Source: Ampullaceana balthica (Eukaryota > Mollusca > Gastropoda > Lymnaeidae). Taken from it: 64,000 bases of DNA. A program made the position numbers and the translations under genes. The notes under the pieces were generated by a model. The model was not told the DNA's origin. It saw only the letters and a list, made by a program, of their open reading frames with translations, and did not search any database. The stretch covers positions 336,843-400,842 of the forward strand of contig CALYLW010000556.1 of assembly GCA_944989445.1 (NCBI GenBank), in the 5' to 3' direction. Below are positions 42,896 to 54,800 of this stretch, in pieces (the stretch's first letter is position 1; every line of letters starts with the position of its first letter).

Positions 42896-45800
42896 CTGCA
42901 GTACAACAAATACATAAACAAATACAATATTTTGTTGAATACATACAATAATGATAAGTGCTATTCGTTGACGATTATATAGATACAATCAAGATATATG
43001 ATAATTTGTTCATGTTTATATGGTAACAATCAAGATATATGATAATTTGTTCATGTTTATATAGTAACAATCAAGATATATGATAATTTGTTCATGTTTA
43101 TATGGTAACAATCAAGATATATGATAATTTGTTCATGTTTATATAGTAACAATCAAGATATATGATAATTTGTTCATGTTTATATGGTAACAATCAAGAT
43201 ATATGATAATTTGTTCATGTTTATATGGTAACAATCAAGATACATGATAATTTGTTCATCTTTATATGGTAACAATCAAGATATATGATAATTTGTTCAT
43301 GTTTATATAGAAACAATCAATATTAATGCTTTTAGTTCATGTTTATATAGAAACAATCAATATTTATGCTACATGTATTATTAAATGTTTATTTTAACTA
43401 GGCAGCCCTGTGTAAAAATGACAAAATCAAGAGAATTAATCTGTGAACTGATTATAATGATTATAAGAGATCATTATAATAAGGTTGTAGAAATATTTGA
43501 TAAGATATTTGCTTCATGTAAGAAATTTTGTAAGTAGTGGCTGTCACCTGTTACACATACCTGCTCACACATAGAAACAGAATTTCTGTTCCTTAACTAA
43601 CCATCTCACCATTCCAACAAGAAGACCTACATTGTCATCTGTCAGATATCCAACAACTTACATTGTTATATGTCAGATATCCAACAACGTACATTGTTAT
43701 ATGTCAGATATCCAACAACTTACATTGTCATCTGTCAGATATCCAACAACTTACATTGTTATCTGTCAGATATCCAACAACTTACATTGTCATCTGTCAG
43801 ATATCCAACAACTTACATTGTTATCTGTCAGATATCCAACAACTTACATTGTTATCTGTCAGATATCCAACAACTTACATTGTCATCTGTCAGATATCCA
43901 ACAACTTACATTGTTATATGTCAGATATCCAACAACTTACATTGTTATATGTCAGATATCCAACAACTTACATTGTTATCTGTCAGATATCCAACAACTT
44001 ACATTGTCATCTGTCAGATATCCAACAACTTACATTGTTATCTGTCAGATATCCAACAACTTACATTGTCATCTGTCAGATATCCAACAACTTACATTGT
44101 CATCTGTCAGATATCCAACAACTTACATTGTCATCTGTCAGATATCCAACAACTTACATTGTTATATGTCAGATATCCAACAACTTACATTGTCATCTGT
44201 CAGATATCCAACAACTTACATTGTTATATGTCAGATATCCAACAACTTACATTGTTATATGTCAGATATCCAACAACTTACATTGTTATATGTCAGATAT
44301 CCAACAACTTACATTGTTATATGTCAGATATCCAACAACTTACATTGTTATATGTCAGATATCCAACAACTTATATTGTTATATGTCAGATATCCAACAA
44401 CTTACATTGTTATCTGTCAGATATCCAACAACTTACATTGTCATCTGTCTAATATCCAACAACTTACATTGTTATATGTCAGATATCCAACAACTTACAT
44501 TGTTATCTGTCAGATATCCAACAACTTACATTGTCATCTGTCAGATATCCAACAACTTACATTGTCATCTGTCAGATATCCAACAACTTACATTGTCATC
44601 TGTCAGATATCCAACAACTTACATTGTCATCTGTCAGATATCCAACAACTTACATTGTCATCTGTCAGATATCCAACAACTTACATTGTCATCTGTCAGA
44701 TATCCAACAACTTACATTGTCATCTGTCAGATATCCAACAACTTACATTGTCATCTGTCAGATATCCAACAACTTACATTGTCATCTGTCAGATATCCAA
44801 GAACTTACATTGTTATCTGTCAGATATCCAACAACTTACATTGTCATCTGTCAGATATCCAACAACTTACATTGTCATCTGTCAGATATCCAAGAACTTA
44901 CATTGTTATCCGTCAGATATCCAACGACCGCTGGCCCAAGAAATCCTGGCACAGTGGCAACACAGTTCGTCACGCCCATCAACACACCTGAAAACAAGGG
45001 TTACGTCACTCAGTTTCTGATCATTTTATTAGGAAGCACAGTTTTTTTAAAATAGTTTCGACTGTTTTGTGAGAGACGACTCACTTTAAAAATTTGTTTA
45101 ATCTATTTTATGATGTCCACTCCAGCAGACAATGTCCAACTATTTTATGAAGTTTGATTTAAGACAATGTATGTCCACTCCAGCAGACAATGCCTATAAG
45201 TTTAGCAATGCCTAACTGTAATAGGATTTTCCTTGTTGCTCTGTAACATACTGTAAATAACTTGTTTGAAATAACAACTTAAATTTCCTAACTGACCTGC
45301 AAATTTCGGGGCAATGTCCAGGTGGTTGACGTTGTATCCTCCCATAATGCCCCCTCCCAGGCCCACGGATAACGTCAAGAAGACCATAGCCAGGAGATGG
45401 TCACAGCCGACGTATCCCACAACGAGAAGAAGGAAACCAGGGGCACACAATCCTGTGGAGTTATCTTTCTTTCAAATTGCGTTCAAGACAATGGAAAGAA
45501 AAATTATTTTCCTTTACTTCACAAGAAAACTGTTCATCACATAAGAGAATTATATGTGACTTGCTTCACCAGGGAGAAGAGATTAATTTTAATTGTATAA
45601 CCATTCTGCCTAAAGTTAATTTATAAGTTAATTTTTGTTAAGAACATATTACTTTATTAATGAGAGCAATATGTCAGTTTATGAAAGTTACCAATGGTGT
45701 TGAAAATTTTACGAGCATTTCTAGTAGACACGTAGCCACGATGCCTCAGGTAATCAGCTGTGAAGCCAGAGGCATTCTGCATGAGCCAGCAGCAAGCGTA

Positions 45801-48800
45801 CGGCAGGGCAGACAGAAGACCATTCTGAGGATCAGAAAATTATCAAGTTCATGGTCTTATTACCAATAGACTTAGACAGACTTGGGAAAAATATACTTAA
45901 AACTAATAAATAATTAACATAAAATTAGACTTTGTTGCACAGGAGAATTAAGATAAAATTAAGACAAAGCTAGAAATGACAGAGCATGAACTGACCCACT
46001 TGTTGCTGACCCACCTATTGCTGACCCACCTGTTGCTGACCCACCTGCTGCTGACCTACCTGTTGCTCAGAGGCGTCACTAGGGTTGGTGTCACCCGGGG
46101 CGGTAGCTCATGGTGTCACCCCTTTACGACCGAAGTGGTCGTCCATAAATGACGTCACGCAATGTTGCCGATTTTTACCCCACCCTCCCCCAGCGTCATA
46201 CTTTGTCACAAAATCTTAGAATCCACCCCCTCCCCCCCCCCGTTTTTTTTCCGATATGATGTCACAAAGTTTTTACACCCCCCCCTCCCCCCCCCCAAAG
46301 CCGTATTTTCTAGTCTTTAGGGTAAGTCTGCTCTCTAATATCGTAACACGCGTGAAGCTATTGAAAAAGTCATTAAATAAATGGTAAACAATCAGATATT
46401 TAAGTGGAATTTTTATTTAAAGTTGCGCTTTATGATGTGACGTCACATTTTTTTATACACACCCCTCCCCCTCATCACACATCGTCACAGATGCGTGGCA
46501 CCGTCCCCCTATGGAGGGGGTGCTGGGCGGGCTAAAGCCAGGGGTCCCCATTGATTTAAAGTCCCCCAAACTTATTATAATGTATAATAAGGACGGGCAA
46601 ATGTTTGTATGAAACCCTGAAGATGCCTTGGACAGTCATACGGCAATGCTGCAAATATGAGTAGGAAGTAAAAAGGAGTCCAGACTATTCTTCGTGAGAA
46701 GTGCAGTGTTGCTCATTACGTGCCGTGCACAGCTCATTCCATTAATTTGGTTGGGAAAAGTGCAGCTGGTTATCCTGCTGCAGTCAGATTTTTTTCCTTC
46801 TGCAAAATCTTTATACCCGGCTTGTTGCATCTACTCATTGTTGACAGGTACTTCAAAAACACATGAAATTGATACATGTTAACAAAGCCTTGTGTTACAT
46901 AAGATGGTCAGCCCGAAATGATTAAGGTCTTTTAATAACTCATAACATGAGAATATTGCAGCACTGGAAGAATTAGCAACTAACGAAAATCAGCCACATG
47001 ACTGTCGACTTGAAACAGAAGGATTTCGGAAGGAACTTGAACAACTGAAAGTCGCTATTTAACTTGAAATTTCAGAAACATTTCAGAATACGAATGTATC
47101 CCTTCAAGAGCCGAGAATATCTTTGAATTCAGCCATGCATTTGAAGTCTATCATTGAGTTTGTTAAAGGACTGCATTCTTAATTAGATTCCTATGAAGAC
47201 AAAGGAAAGGACAAGTCCATGAAAAAAGAGTATAAACAATCTTCAATACTATCAATAAAGAGAAAGTGTTAGTCTGATAAAGGGACATAACCAAAACAAT
47301 ATTCTTCCCGAGACAAAAATTCAAGGTTGAGGTATTTCTGGTAATTATTGACAAACTTTATTAAGCCCTACAACATCGGTTAGGCGCATATAAATACATC
47401 CATGAGAAATATGACTTTCTTACAAACCTAACTGAGCTCAGCAATGATGCCATCCGATGAGCAGCAGCCAAGTTAATGGAAGAATATTCAAGTGATTTTG
47501 AAGACTGCATATCTTCAGAATTAGTCCAATTTTCAGAACTCTTAAAAACGTTATTGTCAGGCCCAAAGCTCAGGGTAAGGTAAAGGAAGTAGCACAATGC
47601 GAAACTCAAAACACGTGCACAGAACTAAAAATTTTGATGCTTTTGAATGAGCTAATTGACACAGTCCTTTACAAATGTACACATCGCCCTTCGCATCTAT
47701 CTTTCAGTAATGACAACAAACTGCAGCAGAGAGCGATCCTTTCCAAAGTTGAAAAGAATATAAAAAGGAGTTAGAATTTGCATGGGACAACAAAGACTGA
47801 ATAAGCTGTCTCTAATGAACATTGAAAAGGAACGTGTAGGCTTACTTAGCTTTACTGACTTGATTGCTAACTTCGCCATGAGAAAAATTCGCAAACAAAT
47901 TTATTTATTTTTATTTCAAATAGAGAAAACAATGCGTTGCCCAATGAAAAACAAAAGTTTAAAATAAAAAAAAATAATTAAAAAATACGGAATAATGCGT
48001 AATATTATTCTTTATGGGGGGCGTGTTCGTAATCACGAAAAAGCGAAAGTCGGGATAGGACCGTCGTAACCGGAGGACTTCCTGTATATAAACATGCATG
48101 TCTATGCTTGCACGCCTCTAATAAATATAGATAAAACAAAATATAAAGTCAAAGACACTGAACTCATAATTTTCCTCTAAAAAAAAGACATCTTAGAAAA
48201 CCCATCTTTTGATTTTTTTGGTAGAAAAATCGTATTCTCACTGTGGTGGAGGGAGAACGGAGGTGGGATTCTTTCATGCTGTTGGTGTGTCAAAGGCAAA
48301 ATGGCTTTATATCTTTTAAAAAAGAAGACATTGCCTCTTTCATGTCCAGCCTTTTTTAAAGATCTCTCTGCTGCTACTGTTTCTTTTTTTTCCTAATTTG
48401 TTTTAATGTTGTTTGTGTGTTGCGACTGTTTTGTTATGGCAAGTTAACTGATACTTTTTAATAAAAGTTTTCAGGTTTAACGTATTTAATTGTATTTCTT
48501 AATTTCTTTCTAGGTGAAAAAATGTGTCTTCTTTTTTTCTGACATAAAATCGAACACATAAAATTTTAGACTTTGGTGACACCCTCCTGATGGTGTCACC
48601 CGGGGCGCCCCCCCCATTGCCCCCCTAGCGATGCCACTGGTATAAATAAAACAATATTATTAACTCAAAGACATTTAATTCATAAATTTCCCCTTAATAA
48701 ACAACAAAGAAAACCCATATTTTTGATTTTGTTTTTAGAGAAATCTTCGTCCACCCCACTCCCAACTGTGGTGGAGGGACTAGTGAGATTGGGTGTCGGT

Positions 48801-51800
48801 ATGTCTAAGCCCAGTTGGCTTATATCATTTAAAACATAAGACACCGTCTCCCATATTTCTAAACTTTTTAAAGCTCTCTCTGGTCCGCTGTTTCTTTATT
48901 TTTTTCCCTAATTTGTTTCATTGTAGTTCGTTGGGACTGTTTTATTATTGCACGTTAACTGATTTTTTTTTATTGAAAAGTTTAAGCGTTTAGCGTATTT
49001 CATTGTATTTCGTAATTTCTTTCTAGGGGAAAGAATGTCTTTTTAAATTTTTTTATTTATTTATTTATTTTTTTTACATAAAATCGTTCAGTAAATTGTT
49101 AGTTTTGGGTGTCACCCCCTGATGGGTGTCACCCGGGGCGGCCCGCCCCCCCCCCGCACCCCCCTAGTGACGCCACTGCTGTTGCTGACCCACTTGTTGC
49201 TGACCCACTTGTTGCTGACCCACCTGCTGCTGACCCACCTGTTGCTGACCCAACTGCTGCTGACCCACCTGTTGCTGACCCACCTGCTGCTGACCCACCT
49301 GCTGCTGACCCACCTGTTGCTGACCCACCTGTTGCTGACCCACCTGCTGCTGACTCACCTGTTGCTGACTCACCTGTTGCTGACTCACCTGCTGCTGACT
49401 CACCTGTTGCTGACTCACCTGTTGCTGACTCACCTGTTGCTGACTCACATGTTGCTGACCCACCTGTTGCTGACCCACCTGTTGCTGACCCACCTGTTGC
49501 TGACCCACCTGTTGCTGACTCACCTGTTTCACATTAAACTTAAGGATGTTGCTCATGTAGGTGGGAAGACTTGTCAGCAGGGTGTAGAACCCCCAGTTTG
49601 AGGTGAAATGGGCCACGATGATGGCCCACACAGCTGGACATGTGGCGATCTGTTTCCAGGGTGTACTTAAGATCTGTGGTCAGTGGGACAAAATATTGTT
49701 AGACAAGTGGATATCTGATAGCATTGTTTAAACATGTGACTAGAGAGGCTGTCCTTACTTAAGCCAGGCTGCAAATGTTTAGTCATGTGGACTCACAGTG
49801 GCAGTAAAATGTGTGGAGACAGACAAACCAAGTTAGTTGTTGCACATATCATGGACTTGTGTATTTAGTTGCCGCAATACTATTACAAATAATAACCCAA
49901 AAATAGAAAACTGTTCAACGTCTGAGTCATTTTAAATCTTTGAACATAAGCTTTTGATAGAGATCCTTTACTAGTCAAATTGTAGCCTAACTACAGAAAT
50001 TGTTACAACAGCAGCCTACAATATAATCTGAGGCTCTTTAGTTGGAAATCTCTAGTCTCTCACCTCCTTTTTACCAATAGAACTTTCAATATATTCCCTC
50101 TCGCTGACTGATATCCGGGGGTGATCCGCTGGTGTGTTGTGGACTAACAACATCCAAGCCACAAACCACAGACAACCCAGTGTACCTGTAAGATAGCAAC
50201 AATCTTAGTGTAACAAGGGAAGACAACCCAGTGTACCTGTAACATAGCAACAGTCTTAGGGTAACAAGGGAAGACAAACCAGTGTAGCTGTAAGATAGAA
50301 ACAATCTTAGTGTAACAAGGGATGTTAATCTAGGGCACCTGTAACATTCAATAATTATAAAACAAGGGCAATAATCCACATGTTTAAACAATTTAAAAAG
50401 TGACACTTATCTCATCAAAAAAGGCAGCCTTTCCTCATGGAGTCAAACAATACAAGGATTAATGTGTAGGAATGTCAAACAGGAAACACATGAAATAAGT
50501 TCATACAATATATGTGTCAAGCAGTGTGTATTTGTATCATGTTAAGAAAACCTTTGTAGACTCTAGCATGTTCAAAATTACATTATTTTCTAAGTTTGGG
50601 TAGAAATTATTTTAAAGAATTCCCAGTGTTCATTTAAATTAAATAAATATATAATATTTTTATATATTGAAGATTTTATGTGACTTAATAATCACACAGA
50701 TCTCTAAGTGAATTATATTATCTTATCTTATCTGTTTACAGACGCTCCTTCTATACAGAAGATTATTGCGTCCTAAGCTTATCTACGGTTTGTGTTTAGT
50801 CCTGCATTTTTATTAGAGATTTAAATGTTGATAAAGTGTTGGTTTTCCTGGATTCTTCAGGCAACCCATTCCACGCCCGAATTCCGGACGGGAAGAAGGA
50901 AAACTTGTATGTGTTTATTCTTGCATACGGAATAAGAAAGGTGTTTTTATCCTTATGTCTATCTGAGGGTTGTATTAAGTTATCTTTGTGTTGTATTTCT
51001 AAATTAGAATTAATAGCTTTATGTATGATTACTACTTTGCTCTTGGTTCTTCTATCCTCTAGTGTTTCAAGGTTTAATGATTTAACTAATGGTGTTATTC
51101 TTGTCAGTTTCGAATATTCTCCAGTAATGAATCTGGCAGCTCTTTTTTGAATTTGTTCTAGTTTATCAATGTTTTCTTTGGTGGATGGGTCCCATACAGA
51201 AGATGCATATTCTAGTACAGGTCTCACCAAAGTGAGGTAGCATTTTAGTTTTATATCTCTATTACATTTGTTAAAGTTCCTTTTTATAAAGCCTAAGGTT
51301 TTGTTTGATTTTTTAATAACTTCATTGACATGGGGATTCCATGATAGTTTCTCATTTATTAAGACTCCTAAGTATTTTGCATCTTTAGTTTGGGTCAGTT
51401 CTTTTCCATGAATGTAATATTTTGAATTTATTTGTTTCTTTTTCTTTGTTACTCTTAACAGTTGACACTTTTCTGGGTGGAAAGACATACTCCAGTTAGT
51501 TTCCCATTTTATCAATTCATCTAAGTCTTTTTGTAAAATTTTGCTGTCTTGTTCTGATTTAATTGTTCTATAGATTATACAATCATCAGCAAATAACCTA
51601 ACTTTTATACCTGTTGAGATGTTGTTGGGTAAATCATTTATATAAATTAAAAAGAGTAAGGGACCTAGCACAGTTCCTTGTGGAACTCCTGAGTTAACCT
51701 TTATTGGTGCAGATTTAGATCCATTAATTATTACAGTTTGCTCCCTGCCCAAAAGGAAGTCTTGGATCCAGTGATGTAAGGAACCTGAGATTCCAAAGTA

Positions 51801-54800
51801 GTTAAGTTTTTTAAGTAAACTAAGGTGGTGAACTTTGTCAAATGCTTTTGAGAAGTCTAGTAATATTGTATCTATTTGATCATTTTTGTCCAAGCCTTTT
51901 GATAGTTCATCTATTAAACCTATTAATTGTGTTTCACATGATCTGTTTTTTCTAAAGCCGTGTTGATGTGGGCATAGGACATTATATTTGTCAAGGTGGT
52001 TAACTATTCTACTATATATTATGTGTTCCAGTAATTTACAGGTGATACTAGTAAGTGATACAGGCCTGTAATTACCAGGGTCTGATTTATCCCCTTTCTT
52101 AAAGAGTGGAGTTACGTTAGCTAATTTCCAATCCTGGGGCACTTTACCCTGGTTTAGAGAGGCTTGAAAGAGAACTACAAGGATTGGGGACAGTTCATTG
52201 CTTAGTTCTTTTAATAACCTTGCAGGCAAATCAAATTGATTTGAATTGATTCAAAATTAATTATAGCAGTGACTTTAAGCATTGCTGCTTCCTAAAAGAC
52301 TCACAAAAACTATTGGTATCACTTAGGGCTGTTATGGATTAATTTAAATTTAATCGTTAACTTTTGAAAAATTATCGATTAATTAATCGATAATTTCGAT
52401 TAAAGCCAAAAATAGAAATTTATGATATCATTGAACTGAACATTTCAAGGGAAGTAACAAAAACAGGTAAATGACTTTTTAAAAAAAAATTATTGAGTTA
52501 TTTCCCCTGTTTCCCTGCGCTGGTAGTGTCAGCCATGTTTACCACGTTTTTATTACCCTTGCTTTCGTTCCTGTCGGTCCATAAATTTTTTTAAGTTGCT
52601 GCCGATAAAATAAATTTTAATATTACGCGGGAGATGTTTGTACGTAAAAAAATGTATATAAATTATTATTAATTATTAATAATTAATTATTTATTACTAA
52701 AATTTTTTAAAAATATTATAAATATTTTCTTAAATTTTAATCGAATTTTTATCTATTAAAATTATTTTAATCGATATTTAATTGATAAAATTTTTAACGA
52801 TCAATCGAGAAATTAATAGATAATTTCCGCAGCCCTGGTATCACTACATGAACTCACCAAAGACGTAGAAGGCAGAAGGCCATCCACCAGCTATCTCACT
52901 GTCACACAAGATGCCAGAGATGGGAAGGGAAATAACCGTGCCTAGTTGTGCTCCTGGTTCAGTTTAAAGAGAAAATAAAAGCATGTAAATATATTTCAAA
53001 TTGTGTTTCGTATATTTTGTTTCATTAATAATTAAAAGAAAAGTTGAGCTTTTAAATTGTTCAAATTCTGGCTTCTATAAAAAAAAATTGTCCATGAATG
53101 ATTTCATATAATAGCCATAAGATTATGTGAGAGATGAGGTTATGTAGATAGTTGATTCTCTTCATCTCTGTGATAGTATATCTAGTGGCTTCTCTTCATC
53201 TATGAGGTTATGTAGATAGTTAATTCTCTTCATCTATGAGGTTATGTAGATACTGTATTTTCACGCATATTCCCCGCACACGCATATACCCCGCAGAATT
53301 TTTAGATCTTGTAAAAAAATTGTGGTATAACCCGCCCACGCTTATACCCCGCACAATCATATCACGATGAACCACTCTAGGACTCTAGGAGATGTACTTA
53401 CCGTACTATATTTTCACAACTCTATCAATAGCATGCATACAAAAATATCTCTTATTACTTAAAAAGTAATTGTTTATTTTAATAAAAATATTATAAATAA
53501 TTATAAAATTATAATGTTGATATTTTATTCGATTAGCTAAACGTAAACAAGTGTGCACTATTTTTTCCGATACATCGTACCATCAGACAACTGCAGTCGT
53601 TATACAAGGCATTCGATTAACGACATGAACGACAACTGGTTCCAAACCGGTTTAAATTGGACTATTCGATTCCGAGGTTAACCGGGAAGACACGTATAAT
53701 ACCAGAAGTTATACAGAATCTAATTTTATATTCGTATTTTGTAAGTAATAGCGCCATTGATGCATTATTCAGTAAAAAAAAATTCAGATACCCCGCCCAC
53801 GGAGATACCCCGCAGGGGGGGGTGCGGGGTTTGTAAAATCTGGTATAACCCGCGGGGAATATGCGTGAAAATACGGTAGTTGATTCTCTTCATCTATGAG
53901 GTTATGTAGATAGTTGATTCTCTTCATCTATGAGGTTATGTAGATAGTTGATTCTCTTCATCTATGAGGTTATGTAGATAGTTGATTCTCTTCATCTATC
54001 CAACCATCAACCTTGTATGTGATCTCGTACAAACTATCATTCCATACAGAAAGTTATTACATCACCAATGTTCGATGACACTACCAAACTGACCTGCGTA
54101 GGTGAAGGCCACCAGCTTACTCCTCTCCCACACAGGGGCCCAGCTGCCCCACATAGAGTGCATGGCAGGGAAGGTCACACCCTGTACAGTCAACATATCA
54201 GATACATTAACATGTTTTATAACATGTCTAGAGTATACAAGTTTTTTGTTATTATGTTTTATAACAAGTCTAGGCTAAACTCATTTTTATTTTTTTATCT
54301 TTTTTAATTAAAATATTTAAACTTAAAAACTTAATTTTTATGTGCATTTTATAACTCATTAACAAAACTGCTCTTAAAGTTAATTCAGCAACAATTTGTA
54401 ATTTGTAATTATTTGTAATTTTTTGTAATTTGTAATGATTTCCTTTCATTTCACCACTTTAACAACTCACTGCTGACTTGTTTGATAAAGGACAATGAAA
54501 AGCCCAGCTTTAATCTCAAGTTAGAAGATACACTTATATTTTACCTCACCCATGCACTTATTATTTTACCCATCCAATGCACTTATTATTTTACCCCAAA
54601 AATGCACTGATTATTTTACCCCAAATATGCACTTATTATTTTACCCCAAATATGCACTTATTTTACCCATCCAATGCACTTATTATTTTACCCCAACAAT
54701 GCACTTATTATTTTACCCCAACAATGCACTTATTATTTTACCCAAATATGCACTTATTATTTTACCCCAAATGTGCACTTATTATTTTACCCCAAATATG

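Larger units (their letters stand above)
46068..49178 (+). mobile_element. hAT-superfamily transposon, 3.1 kb, inserted inside a minisatellite of SLC17 intron 7
   Basis: The left end is CAGAGGCGTCACTAGGG at 46068; the right end reversed is CAGTGGCGTCACTAGGG at 49178. Flanks ctgttgct at 46060-46067 and 49179-49186 are identical. It is the same family as 2817-5417. The transposase core runs on the plus strand at about 46640-47640. A complete extra 3' end at 48639 shows that the last 0.5 kb is duplicated. Confidence 0.94.

Noticed and set aside
43632..45055. 460-residue plus-strand protein
   Set aside because: It is the antisense of the exon 10 donor array; the real coding strand is minus.
49109..49601. 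Plus-strand Leu/Thr- or Pro/Ala/Asp-rich frames
   Set aside because: Antisense of the 15-bp array and of exon 7.
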